Origin: Arcicella aquatica
GTDB taxonomy: Bacteria; Bacteroidota; Bacteroidia; Cytophagales; Spirosomataceae
Length of the DNA stretch: 64,000 nt
Assembly (NCBI RefSeq): GCF_034928825.1
Contig: NZ_JAYFUL010000002.1
Coordinates: forward strand, 1-64,000
Direction: 5' to 3'
The first letter of the stretch is position 1. Every line of letters begins with the position of its first letter. Below are positions 1-8,550 of the stretch, in pieces. A model generated the notes under the pieces. It did not search any database and was not told where the DNA came from. It worked only from the letters and a program-made list of their open reading frames with translations. A program made the position numbers and the translations under genes.

Positions 1-369
1 AATATAATTTCCAACGACCACATCAGGGTATTGATAACTTAACGCCAATTCAAAAAGCACAAAAACAACATCCAATTTGGACGAAGTTTGCTCTGGGTAT
101 AACTTAACAAACCAATTCAAATACCACCTAATACTATTATCAACTCTGTTTAGTAATAAAAGGTATGAGGTATCATTTGCTACAAGTGGAAATGTAGCTA
201 TACTATTTGGAGAAGTATCATTTTTTAATGAGATAGAGACCGAGTCTTTATAGTTTATAGCAAGTATATCGTTCTGTGATTCGCTACTATTTTCAATATT
301 TTTATGCTTAGTATCGCATGAATAAAAAGAAGAAACTAGTAATAAATAAAAAATACATTTTGTTAGCAT
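1..369 (-). CDS. Secreted lipoprotein, C-terminus cut off by window edge
   Basis: An open frame of 123 codons starts at the ATG at 369 and runs off the left edge. Its first 18 residues form a signal peptide ending in a lipobox-like SFYSC, so it is probably a lipid-anchored envelope protein. A stretch near residues 75-85 (LLLLNRVDNSIRWY) resembles the first blade of Bacteroidota propeller lipoproteins of the DUF4221 or six-bladed type; this is a weak, eye-level match and the sequence after it fits less well. It is the last visible gene of the leftward peptide/propeller/MauE locus, 229 bases after the MauE-like gene. Family unproven; the coding call itself is fairly secure. Confidence 0.6.
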   Translation of the reverse strand, partial: MLTKCIFYLLLVSSFYSCDTKHKNIENSSESQNDILAINYKDSVSISLKNDTSPNSIATFPLVANDTSYLLLLNRVDNSIRWYLNWFVKLYPEQTSSKLDVVFVLFELALSYQYPDVVVGNYI

Positions 370-403
370 AGACCATTGGAATTAAGTTTTAACATTTAGA
401 ACT

Positions 404-437
404 AATCAACCATTCACATTACACGGGATGGTTGATT
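404..437. repeat. Perfect 10-bp inverted repeat upstream of lipoprotein
   Basis: The arms AATCAACCAT (404-413) and ATGGTTGATT (428-437) are perfect reverse complements around a 14-base loop. It lies 35 bases upstream of the lipoprotein start at 369. No T-run follows on either strand, so an operator or a 5' UTR hairpin is likelier than a terminator. The rest of 370-598 contains nothing else I can assign. Confidence 0.5.
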
Positions 438-598
438 GTGACTTTAATATTTTATCTAGAACATATACAACAACTATCACTTACTTTACTTATAGTAAGG
501 ATGATACATCATAATTATACTGATGGTACTTGCTTTATTGTGTTATGATAATAATCTAAAGTATTTATTGTTCTACTTTTATCACCCCAATTCATGAC

Positions 599-1021
599 CT
601 ATTTTACACGCTGCTGTTGATAATTAAAATTAACAATTGCAATTGATAAAAATAGGAATACTACATTTAAGATAATATGATGTTCAATACTAATTGAATT
701 AAATACACCTCCGCATGAACATTCACTGTTATCATTAAAAATTACTTTACTTATTAAATACGAGGTAAAAATAGAGAGTAAAATGGTGGAGACCCAACCG
801 CCTATTTTTTTAAATCTATCAAAAAGTAAAAGAATGGGAATTGAAGCCTCTAGCAAAAGGATGAAATATGAAAAAAACCATGTCTTTGTAGCAAATACAA
901 AAGGAATCTTGGCAAATTGAATCTGAAAAGTAGAGAAATGAACCAATTTTTCGATTGCAGTGTAAGCAAACAATAAAGAAATTATTATTTCAAAACACGT
1001 TTGAATATATACTTTTTTCAT
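599..1021 (-). CDS. MauE/DoxX-like redox-associated membrane protein
   Basis: A 140-residue integral membrane protein with four hydrophobic segments (about 9-25, 48-68, 76-96, 115-131). Between segments 3 and 4 it carries a CSCGG motif (Cys101, Cys103) followed by His-His, the arrangement seen in MauE/DoxX-type proteins. That family is thought to pass electrons or oxidising equivalents to periplasmic thiols. It starts 10 bases after the propeller gene stops, so the two are probably co-transcribed. The neighbouring secreted mini-proteins each contain a conserved cysteine pair, which suggests but does not prove that this protein handles their disulfides. Family call good; substrate is inference. 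Confidence 0.7.
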   Translation of the reverse strand: MKKVYIQTCFEIIISLLFAYTAIEKLVHFSTFQIQFAKIPFVFATKTWFFSYFILLLEASIPILLLFDRFKKIGGWVSTILLSIFTSYLISKVIFNDNSECSCGGVFNSISIEHHIILNVVFLFLSIAIVNFNYQQQRVK

Positions 1022-1031
1022 TAAAGTAATT

Positions 1032-2099
1032 CTATAAAACTAATTTAAAATTTGTAAAAGTTAAGTTTTCATACATTACAGTTAATATGTTATCATCGGC
1101 AATACAAATCTCTGTAGGTTTTTGAGTGTCAGTTAAAGCTGGTAGTGATATACTGAATTTATACTTACCATTTATAATATCATAAATATCAACGATTCTT
1201 GTTTTTTCATGTGATTTATCTATGATATTTGATAAAATGTAGATATTTTTTTTATCAACACAGCCAGAATAATTCACAAAAACATTTGGCTCTACAGTTT
1301 CTTCAAATGTTCTTGGCATAATCTCCTTTGAAACAGGTTTTGGGACTGGAAAATTGTCAATAGTCTTAGCATAATATTGAAGATTACCATTAGTATCAAA
1401 AGAAAAAAATAATCCAGCTTTGTAACAATAATAAATAGCTTTCATATTACTGTTTCGGGTAAAATTGCCTTCAAATACTAAATCAAGATTTTTATTGGGA
1501 AAATAACCGTACTCTTTTTTCACAATATCTTTTATTGTAAATGCAGAGCTATTCATTTTTTTTCTTATGTCAGATGTTATAAAATTGAAGTCTTTTCCTG
1601 TATCTTCTGTATAAAGAAAAATGTTACTTGATAATTTTACTCCATTACTTATCGTTTTATCACTTTTGTAATAATATTCTAACTGATTCTTATCAGAGAA
1701 TTTTTTAAACATATTTTTAGTTTTATCTATTACATAATATCCTTCTTCTGAATCATCTTTATCAAAATACCAGATAGATGAATTTTCCCAGGGTGCTTCT
1801 CCTTTAGGAGCTCCAAATGTACTTACCGTTTTTCCACTACTATCGATTTTATGAATAATCTGTGAATGTGAATCTATATACCATAAAAATCCCTGATACT
1901 TGTAAATTCTAATAATTTTCCCTAAACAGTTAAAATCATTTATTTTAACTAGTTTTTCATTCATGAAAACTCTCTTCTTAATACTCAAACCATTAGGCAA
2001 TTTTATTTTATTTTCATAAGATGCTTTAAAATAAAATATTGACCCTATTATGAATATTACAATTATTATGTAGGTATATATACTCCGAAATATTTTCAT
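1032..2099 (-). CDS. Six-bladed beta-propeller-like envelope protein
   Basis: A 355-residue protein with one N-terminal hydrophobic segment (about 9-25) acting as signal peptide or anchor. The rest has the rhythm of propeller blades: short beta-rich segments with aromatic and Asp/Gly turns, such as GFLWYIDSHSQIIHKIDSSGK, then a GAPKGEAPW-type segment like the F-GxxGxGPGE turn of Bacteroidota six-bladed propellers. Such proteins recur beside NVEALA-type peptide genes in this phylum. It lies downstream of three such peptide genes and is separated from them by a terminator-like hairpin. No enzymatic motif is visible; a binding or sensing role is inferred. Confidence 0.6.
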   Translation of the reverse strand: MKIFRSIYTYIIIVIFIIGSIFYFKASYENKIKLPNGLSIKKRVFMNEKLVKINDFNCLGKIIRIYKYQGFLWYIDSHSQIIHKIDSSGKTVSTFGAPKGEAPWENSSIWYFDKDDSEEGYYVIDKTKNMFKKFSDKNQLEYYYKSDKTISNGVKLSSNIFLYTEDTGKDFNFITSDIRKKMNSSAFTIKDIVKKEYGYFPNKNLDLVFEGNFTRNSNMKAIYYCYKAGLFFSFDTNGNLQYYAKTIDNFPVPKPVSKEIMPRTFEETVEPNVFVNYSGCVDKKNIYILSNIIDKSHEKTRIVDIYDIINGKYKFSISLPALTDTQKPTEICIADDNILTVMYENLTFTNFKLVL

Positions 2100-2171
2100 T
2101 TTAGGGTTAAGGTTTTTGCTTGACTAATTAAGTTATATTAATGTGATAATCTCAACGTGATGAATTAAAAT

Positions 2172-2203
2172 AAAAGGTACGGCAATATTTCTCCGTACCT
2201 TTT
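2172..2203 (-). terminator. Terminator or attenuator after the peptide genes
   Basis: Perfect 11-bp arms AAAAGGTACGG (2172-2182) and CCGTACCTTTT (2193-2203) enclose a 10-base loop. In leftward transcription the hairpin is followed by a T-rich stretch (TTTTATTTT). It sits eight bases after the last peptide gene and 73 bases before the propeller gene. It could stop most transcripts and keep peptide mRNA in excess over the downstream membrane genes. Confidence 0.7.
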
Positions 2204-2210
2204 TAAAGCA

Positions 2211-2408
2211 TTAAAAAGTAATAACAATAGCTGGACCAGCTTTATCCTTCTCATCATTAATAGTTATCCAGCCATTAGATTTTTTACACAAGGCACCCTT
2301 TCCTGGGCATATCGTTGTAGTTCCTCCACCTTCTTCTTCAACAACTGCATATACTTTGGATAGTGAAAAGGTTAATACGACAGCAAATAAAAATATGTTC
2401 TTTTTCAT
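2211..2408 (-). CDS. NVEALA-like secreted mini-protein, copy 1
   Basis: 65 residues from the ATG at 2408; a longer in-frame start at 2462 would add 18 residues ahead of an otherwise standard signal peptide and is not preferred. The signal peptide ends near KVYA, followed by VVEEEGGGTTTICPGKGALC. It shares with the next two genes the motif (T)TTICPGxGxxC and a C-terminal DEKDK. It is the most diverged of the three: Lys-Ser replaces the TV stretch, and it ends AIVITF rather than AVVVQ. Mature length is about 46 residues. Function unknown; the pattern of signal, acidic-Gly stretch and cysteine pair resembles Bacteroidota NVEALA peptides. Confidence 0.65.
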   Translation of the reverse strand: MKKNIFLFAVVLTFSLSKVYAVVEEEGGGTTTICPGKGALCKKSNGWITINDEKDKAGPAIVITF

Positions 2409-2490
2409 TATTATATTAGATTTAAGTTTTATTAGATTAATATCTTCTAACCTTGTAGTCAAAGAGTAAGCGTATTAAACTGAGAACTAT

Positions 2491-2691
2491 TTACTGTTGT
2501 ACCACAACAGCAGCTTTATCTTTATCTTTCTCAGAAGTAACTGTTCCATTAGGAGCTTTTACAACACAACTAACTCCTGTTCCTGGGCAAACAATAATTG
2601 TACCACTACCCGATTCTTCAGCTAAAGCATTAGCATTATATACAAATCCGGATAATAGTAATAGTAATGCTGACAATTTTATAATTTTCAT
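2491..2691 (-). CDS. NVEALA-like secreted mini-protein, copy 2
   Basis: 66 residues. A hydrophobic signal peptide ends at NANALAEESGSG, reminiscent of the NVEALA signature that follows the signal in that family. The predicted mature part holds CPGTGVSC, then NGTVTSEKDKDKAAVVVQQ. The cysteines are five residues apart from the first to the second proline-glycine turn end (C-PGxGxx-C) and are conserved in all three paralogues. The start ATG at 2691 has no clear Shine-Dalgarno site, normal for this phylum. It lies 20 bases downstream of copy 3. Role unknown: a secreted peptide, possibly disulfide-bonded. Confidence 0.7.
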   Translation of the reverse strand: MKIIKLSALLLLLSGFVYNANALAEESGSGTIIVCPGTGVSCVVKAPNGTVTSEKDKDKAAVVVQQ

Positions 2692-2711
2692 GGTCTTTGA
2701 TTGTTAAGTTA

Positions 2712-2927
2712 TTATGGTTGAACAACTACTGCTCCTTTATCTTTATCTTTTTCCGACGTTACGGTATATTCATTCCCATTAACAGTTGTCGTAACTTTAC
2801 AAGTTACGCCTGAACCAGGGCAAATTGTTGTAGTGCCTCCTGCTTCAACTAAAGCATTTGCTTTCTGGGAAACAAAAAAAATACCTGTCGATATTACAAT
2901 CGTACATAACACTTTTAACTTTTTCAT
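2712..2927 (-). CDS. NVEALA-like secreted mini-protein, copy 3
   Basis: 71 residues, first gene of the leftward cluster. The signal peptide ends at QKANA, followed by LVEAGGTTTICPGSGVTC and a short insertion (TTTVNGNEY) absent from copy 2, then TVTSEKDKDKGAVVVQP. The C-terminal 16 residues are nearly identical to copy 2, which indicates recent tandem duplication. The acidic lysine-rich tail and the cysteine pair are the conserved features; the middle varies. The promoter should lie in 2928-3113. I recognise the general NVEALA-like pattern but not a described product. Confidence 0.7.
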   Translation of the reverse strand: MKKLKVLCTIVISTGIFFVSQKANALVEAGGTTTICPGSGVTCKVTTTVNGNEYTVTSEKDKDKGAVVVQP

Positions 2928-3113
2928 GATGACAATTTGTTTATTTAGATAAAAAAAATCGCTACCAAGTCAGAAATGTTTTCGTCAAAACTTTCAAAAC
3001 TTTCGGCATTTTGAAAAACGTTTTTCATTAACCAAAGTTTTCCTTTAAAATTATTAAAGTCAATAGCTGTCACGGGACTTAATTGGACATGATTGGACTT
3101 TTTCAGACAATTT

Positions 3114-3290
3114 TTAAGCCTCGTGAAATTTTTGAAAGATAAAAGATGCTAATTTGGGTTTTAGCAATGAACGAGGGCTTATATTAATCCCTTCTTTTTG
3201 AATAAACCGTGTAAGTGTTTTGGTGGAAATTCCGAGCTGCTCAGCCAATTGTTGGCGTGTCATGGGTCTATTTTGAGTATGCTCTAACAT
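3114..3290 (-). CDS. Very small helix-turn-helix DNA-binding protein
   Basis: 58 residues from the ATG at 3290. Nearly the whole protein is one HTH: MTRQQLAEQLGISTKTLTRFIQKEGI, with recognition helix around STKTLTRF, then a basic tail. The frame stays open upstream to a TTG at 3413, which would add 41 residues; the ATG is preferred but the extension cannot be excluded. It reads leftward toward the peptide genes and is divergent from the RND permease at 3437, so it could regulate either. The 187 bases between it and the first peptide gene contain AT-rich short repeats but no firm promoter. Confidence 0.6.
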   Translation of the reverse strand: MLEHTQNRPMTRQQLAEQLGISTKTLTRFIQKEGINISPRSLLKPKLASFIFQKFHEA

Positions 3291-3436
3291 ATTACAGATT
3301 ATTAAATTATATGATTTAAGTAGATTTATGAATTTAAAGTTAGAAAATTGCGGATAAATATCAAAAATAATATTAATTTTATTTAAGAATGTTTCAAAAT
3401 AAGAATAATACAATTTTCGGAACCTAACTACATACT

Positions 3437-6400
3437 ATGCTTCAAGAGACAAAAGCTCCAAAATCATCCTACGGTATTCTTATTGCTTTCGTAGTGTTAT
3501 CAATCATAGGCTTTGCCTTGATTCCAAAACTATCTGTTCAACTAAACCCTTCTAATAGTTCTGGGAGTATTAATGTATCTTATTATTGGGGTAATGTTTC
3601 ACCAGAAGTGCTTGAACGTCAGGTTACGGCAAAGCTAGAAGGAGCATTCAGCACTTTGCAGGGTATCAAAAAATTGAGTTCTATTTCAAGTTATGGCAAT
3701 GGCTATATTACGTTAGAAATTGATAAATCTGCAAACCTAGACCAACTTCGTTTTGAAGTAGCAACCCTTATCAGGCAATTGTACCCACAACTGCCTAAGG
3801 AGGTGAGTTACCCTATTATCAACCTTAATTCGCCCAACCAAGAAACTCAACAAAAACCATTGATGTCTTTACAGTTTAATGGACAAACTAGCTTGAGTGA
3901 CTTGAAAGTTTATGCCGAAGAACAACTAAAACCAAAATTAGCCCAAATAAAGGGTATTTATAATGTAAATGTTTATGGTGGTAATCGACAAGAATGGGTT
4001 TTGACTTATGATAGACTTCAATTAGAAAGCTTGCAAATCACTGAAAGTCAAATAGTCAATGCTATTAAAAACCAATATCAACAAAGTAGTTTGGGTTTAG
4101 TCCGTACTAAGGACGGTCAACAAATGAATGTGGTATTAACCCCTAAATCATCTCATTATTTAACTCATAAATCTGCTGATGAAATCGTAAAAGAGTTAGA
4201 AAACATAGCTTTATCAATACGAGTAAAGGATAGCCAAAAGGTTGATAGAATCATTCATCTTTCTGATATTTTAAAAGTAAGCCGCAATGAGCGACCTATT
4301 GAGGAGTTCTATAGAATAAACGGCAAAAATGCTGTTACAATAGTGATACAGGCAGATTTGGGAGCGAATCAATTAACATTAGCGAAGAATATTCGAGCTA
4401 AATTGACGAAAATATCGAAAACATTGCCCCCAACGTATCAAACCAATATTGAGTATGATGCCACTGAATATATCCGTGAGAATCTGGATAAAATTTGGGT
4501 GCAATCAGGTTTAGCCATCTTGATTTTATTAATTTTTGTGTGGCTTACTACTAGAAGTTGGGCTTATACGATGTTGATAGTCTTGAGCTTAACCGTCAAT
4601 TTAGCCATTTCATTTATTGTTTTTTATTTCCTTAACATAGAAATTCACCTGTATTCATTGGCAGCCATTACTACGTCGCTTGGTATTTTGATAGACAATA
4701 CCATTGTGATGATTGACCACTATCGTAGATACCGAAATCTAAGTGTTTTCACGGCTTTGTTAGGGGCAACTCTTACTACTATTGCGGGGCTGATGGTAAT
4801 ATGGTTTTTACCAGAAGAAACAAAAATTGACCTTTTAGACTTTGCCATTGTAATGATTATTACGCTGGGAATCTCTTTATTGGTAGCCTTGTTTTTTGTT
4901 CCTGCCATGATAGAGAGACTGAATATAAGAATTGAAAGTAAAGGTATTACAAAAACAAACAAGCTTAAAAGAATAGCTAAACTCAGTAAAATTTATTCCG
5001 TTTTAGTATTATTCTTTTTACGTTTTCGCAAAACAGCTTTTGTTTTGATGATACTCGCTTTTGGGCTTCCTGTTTTTATGTTGCCCAATCGGTTGGAAGC
5101 CACCAAGCCTTATGCCGAATTTTACAATGCTACCATAGGCAGTGAAAACTACCAAGAAAATATTCAACCTATTATTAATAAAGTCTTTGGAGGGAGTCTA
5201 AGACTTTTTGCAAATTATGTTTATGAAAAATCATATTATTCAAAAAATGAACGAACTTCTTTATACGTCAATGCAGGCTTACCTAATCAATCTACAATTG
5301 AACAAATGAATGATTTGTATTTACGCGTTGAAAACTACCTTGGTCAGTTTAAGGAAATAGACCGTTTTATTACAAGAATTTATAATGGTCAGAACGGAAG
5401 TATGACCATTTATTTTAAACCACAATATGAAAATAGTTCTTTTCCGTATATTTTAAAAAATAGAATGATAGCCCTATCAACAGAAATGAGTGGTATCAAT
5501 TGGGATATTTATGGGGTTGGGCAAGGGTTTAGTCAGAATTTAGACGCCAATAGTACTCCAACCTTTAATGTACTGATGAAGGGCTACAACTATAATGAAT
5601 TAGAACGACAAGCCAATATCTTGAAACAACGATTAGAAACCCACCCAAGAATCCAAGAAGTAAATATTAACAATAGTTTCAATTTTTGGAATAACAAGAG
5701 TCTATATGAATTTGTGTTGCAAACAGAACCGAAGCACTTGGCGCTTTATGGACGAACCAATGCGGAAGTATATGACTATTTGCAACGCCAAAACGTGCGG
5801 TCGAACCCTGATATTTACCAATTAATGAATGGTGAATATGAACAGATTAAGGTAGTGCCAGTGGATAGCAAAACGTTTGATGTTTGGTCGTTAATGAATC
5901 AAAAAGTGAATATTGATAAAAATGTCATTAAACTATCATCTTTTACAAGAACAGAAAAACAGAAAGTTAGCCCAGAAATTAATAAAGAGAATCAAGAGTA
6001 TTTACGAATGATTAGTTTCGAGTATTTTGGAAGTCAAACTTTTGGAGATAAATTTTTAGAGCAAACCTTAAAGGAAATAAAAACGCAATTACCGTTGGGT
6101 TATACTGCCAAAAAACAAGGTTATAATTGGTTTGGAGAAGAAGCAAAACAGCAATATTGGTTATTGGGCTTGGTAATAGTTTTAATCTATATTATTTGTG
6201 CTATTATTTTTGAGTCTTTACTTCAACCCATTGCCTTGATTCTGCAAATTCCTATTTCGTTTATTGGCGTTTTCCTAACCTTTTACTGGTTTGATTTTAA
6301 TTTTGACCAAGGGGGCTATGCTTCCTTTGTATTACTGAGTGGTAATGTAGTGTGTGCAGCAATATTTATCATTTCCGAATTTAATAATCTGAGAAGATTG

Positions 6401-6655
6401 CACCCTTATACCAGTGATTTTAAATTATATATTAAAGCATTCAACCATAAAATTATTCCTATACTGCTTACTGTTTTGTCAACGGTAGTAGGACTTATTC
6501 CCTTTTTAATTTATGGTCAAAATGAAGCTTTTTGGTTTGCTTTAGGAGTTGGGACAATTGGAGGATTAATAATATCGCTGATTGGGATTATTTTCTACCT
6601 ACCTTTATTTTTAAAATTTAATTCTAATGATAATATGATATCAACTCATCATTAA
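3437..6655 (+). CDS. RND-family efflux permease, no adaptor nearby
   Basis: 1072 residues, the usual length for a resistance-nodulation-division permease. TM1 is at about 13-30, two large periplasmic loops follow TM1 and TM7, and the TM4 proton-relay segment reads GILIDNTIVMID with Asp420 and Asn421; the second position is Asp in AcrB but Asn in many relatives. The TM10 segment (GNVVCAAIFIISEF) has Cys-Ala where many relatives have Asn-Asn and AcrB has Lys940. No membrane-fusion or TolC-like gene lies beside it, unlike the operon at 61.9 kb. The 147-bp gap to the HTH gene holds the divergent start. Substrate unknown. Confidence 0.85.
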   Translation: MLQETKAPKSSYGILIAFVVLSIIGFALIPKLSVQLNPSNSSGSINVSYYWGNVSPEVLERQVTAKLEGAFSTLQGIKKLSSISSYGNGYITLEIDKSANLDQLRFEVATLIRQLYPQLPKEVSYPIINLNSPNQETQQKPLMSLQFNGQTSLSDLKVYAEEQLKPKLAQIKGIYNVNVYGGNRQEWVLTYDRLQLESLQITESQIVNAIKNQYQQSSLGLVRTKDGQQMNVVLTPKSSHYLTHKSADEIVKELENIALSIRVKDSQKVDRIIHLSDILKVSRNERPIEEFYRINGKNAVTIVIQADLGANQLTLAKNIRAKLTKISKTLPPTYQTNIEYDATEYIRENLDKIWVQSGLAILILLIFVWLTTRSWAYTMLIVLSLTVNLAISFIVFYFLNIEIHLYSLAAITTSLGILIDNTIVMIDHYRRYRNLSVFTALLGATLTTIAGLMVIWFLPEETKIDLLDFAIVMIITLGISLLVALFFVPAMIERLNIRIESKGITKTNKLKRIAKLSKIYSVLVLFFLRFRKTAFVLMILAFGLPVFMLPNRLEATKPYAEFYNATIGSENYQENIQPIINKVFGGSLRLFANYVYEKSYYSKNERTSLYVNAGLPNQSTIEQMNDLYLRVENYLGQFKEIDRFITRIYNGQNGSMTIYFKPQYENSSFPYILKNRMIALSTEMSGINWDIYGVGQGFSQNLDANSTPTFNVLMKGYNYNELERQANILKQRLETHPRIQEVNINNSFNFWNNKSLYEFVLQTEPKHLALYGRTNAEVYDYLQRQNVRSNPDIYQLMNGEYEQIKVVPVDSKTFDVWSLMNQKVNIDKNVIKLSSFTRTEKQKVSPEINKENQEYLRMISFEYFGSQTFGDKFLEQTLKEIKTQLPLGYTAKKQGYNWFGEEAKQQYWLLGLVIVLIYIICAIIFESLLQPIALILQIPISFIGVFLTFYWFDFNFDQGGYASFVLLSGNVVCAAIFIISEFNNLRRLHPYTSDFKLYIKAFNHKIIPILLTVLSTVVGLIPFLIYGQNEAFWFALGVGTIGGLIISLIGIIFYLPLFLKFNSNDNMISTHH

Positions 6656-7623
6656 ACAATTCTCTTTTGGACAAGCTCAATCTCGTCTGACACATCAACT
6701 GTCGAGCTTATTCGGCTTAAATCTGATAAAAGATTGCTTAGAAATTTCTGATGTGCATCTGATTGCTCATTAAACGGACGGTGTGCAAGCCTTTTTTTAA
6801 TTTGAGTCCATTCTACTACGAATGCCTTTAATTCTTCACCAAAATAAGTGTCCGCGAATTTTTCAAAAATATACTGTTCTGCTACTTCATTCGGATGAAT
6901 TAAATCTGCTTTATAGAAGCGATAATCACGCAAATCATCCATCATTATTTCATAAGATGGGAAGTATTCAACATCGCTATAATCTGTCGTTAGATAATGA
7001 CAAGCTGCACGTAGGATAGATTTTGAAACCTGATTTTCGGAAATACCGTCTTTTGTATGCCTTACTGGCGAAACCGTGAGGACGATTCTCAAATTCGGAT
7101 TCATTTCTTTCAATTGCTTATAAAGTATAGCAAAACTTTTACATACATCTTTTACGCTTAGTAAGTCTTTTTCAAAATATTTACTTGGCATTTTATGGCA
7201 ATTAGCTACATAAGCAGGATATTCCAAAAGCTTGTAGATAAAAGCTGTTCCGAAGGTAATAATCAGGAAATCTGTATGAAGTAATTGAGTAGATAAGCCT
7301 TTAAGATGTTTGTCGATATTATCCCTAAGCACATCCTTAGATTGAGCAAAGAATTGTGAATGAAAATCGTAATGAAACCAAGTTTTTTGATGCTCGACAA
7401 ACAAGCGTTCGTCGGCAAATTGACAATCTGGAGAGAGGATTTTAAAAATCGAAAGAGGGTTAAATAATGTCCCCAGTGGATTTACTTCGATTTTAATCTT
7501 ATTATTTTTCAACTGATTCCCAACTACATCAGCAAAGCAAGAGCCTAGCGTGATTAATTGGGAATCAATTGAAATTTTATTTTGTACAACTGGAATAGTA
7601 AAGGTTGTCCTAAATTCAGCCAT
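6652..7623 (-). CDS. GSCFA-domain protein
   Basis: 323 residues. The N-terminal motif LGSCFADVVG (GSCFA at about 27-31) names this SGNH-hydrolase-like family, whose members are mostly uncharacterised Bacteroidota and proteobacterial proteins. Later segments fit: FGTAFIY around residue 124, LTVSPVRHTKDG, and DLIHPNEVAEQY with the distal Asp/His expected of an SGNH-type active site. No signal peptide is seen, so it is probably cytoplasmic. Its stop codon overlaps the stop of the convergent RND gene by three bases. It begins eight bases after the DUF4249 gene ends and may be its operon mate. Confidence 0.8.
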   Translation of the reverse strand: MAEFRTTFTIPVVQNKISIDSQLITLGSCFADVVGNQLKNNKIKIEVNPLGTLFNPLSIFKILSPDCQFADERLFVEHQKTWFHYDFHSQFFAQSKDVLRDNIDKHLKGLSTQLLHTDFLIITFGTAFIYKLLEYPAYVANCHKMPSKYFEKDLLSVKDVCKSFAILYKQLKEMNPNLRIVLTVSPVRHTKDGISENQVSKSILRAACHYLTTDYSDVEYFPSYEIMMDDLRDYRFYKADLIHPNEVAEQYIFEKFADTYFGEELKAFVVEWTQIKKRLAHRPFNEQSDAHQKFLSNLLSDLSRISSTVDVSDEIELVQKRIV

Positions 7624-7630
7624 CTATAGC

Positions 7631-8491
7631 TTATTTTTGTTTTACTGTAAATGCCAATGTGTCTGCATTTACTCCAGTAAAGATACCTAGTCCATTTGTA
7701 ATGGTAGTAGGTGGCGTACTAATATTTTGTGAAGTACTTCCTGTGCTATTGTACAAAGCTGCATAATCTGGGTTTACTTTCAATAATACAAGATTGTGTT
7801 TACCAAAATATTGAAACTGCTGAGAACGCAACTGTGTAGTAGTTCCTTGTACAGGCTGACTTCTGAAACGTCTTGTCAAATCATTGAAATTACTTGTAGT
7901 TGGCAAGGTAATAATCAACACAGGGTTAGCTTCAATGTTATCGACTACCACAAAATGATAATCGCTGTTTGGATTACTCCATGATAAATTCACATCGGTA
8001 TTCTCATCAAAGCCTCCCCCAAAGCCTCCCCCAGATGATAAGTTCAGTTTAGTTCTTGCGATAGATGTAATATCCGTTTTGAAACCAACAGGTTTTGTAG
8101 GGATAATTGTACTCGCAGTTACAGCATTACCATTATAAGTGAATGACAAATTGTAAGTAACGCCTACTTTTAATTTCACCGTTGAATCAGATTTGTACAC
8201 ACCCGCACCATTAGAAGTTAACGAATAGGTATTGGTACCATCCGAAATTTTGATATTTAATCCATTGATTGGAGCTTCCGTATTTGAGGTATCTTCATTA
8301 TAAGCAATTTCTTTTTTCACCGATAAAGAAATTGGCTTGCCTGCTACTAAATACGCTTCAACAACGGGTCTTGCACCACCTTCGATAAAGTTGGAATCTT
8401 TATCACAAGCCACAATCCCTAACAATGAAGCAAAGATTATGATGGCCAAAAGGTTATTTTTTGATGATATAAATTTGATATATGATTTCAT
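7631..8491 (-). CDS. DUF4249-family lipoprotein, TonB-receptor partner
   Basis: 286 residues with a signal peptide and lipobox (LLGIVAC) at about residue 29. The N-terminal part (GGARPVVEAYLVAGKPISLSV) and the beta-rich Ig/transthyretin-like stretch that follows match the DUF4249 lipoproteins encoded after STN-type TonB receptors in Bacteroidota. It probably caps or assists the receptor at the cell surface. It starts 59 bases after the receptor gene. A glycine-rich GGGFGGGF segment near residue 158 also occurs in the receptor, written with different codons. Confidence 0.8.
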   Translation of the reverse strand: MKSYIKFISSKNNLLAIIIFASLLGIVACDKDSNFIEGGARPVVEAYLVAGKPISLSVKKEIAYNEDTSNTEAPINGLNIKISDGTNTYSLTSNGAGVYKSDSTVKLKVGVTYNLSFTYNGNAVTASTIIPTKPVGFKTDITSIARTKLNLSSGGGFGGGFDENTDVNLSWSNPNSDYHFVVVDNIEANPVLIITLPTTSNFNDLTRRFRSQPVQGTTTQLRSQQFQYFGKHNLVLLKVNPDYAALYNSTGSTSQNISTPPTTITNGLGIFTGVNADTLAFTVKQK

Positions 8492-8550
8492 TTGTCGTTT
8501 TTAATTTAGCCTCTTTGCCTTCAAAATCTACGAGACAAAGAAAATCTTAT

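Noticed and set aside
1..369. Frameshift in the left-edge lipoprotein
   Set aside because: Its resemblance to propeller lipoproteins fades after about residue 85, but the frame stays open, and other frames are not better, so no break can be claimed.
3291..3413. N-terminal extension of the HTH protein to the TTG at 3413
   Set aside because: Possible, but it has no ATG and lies in AT-rich sequence; kept as an alternative only.
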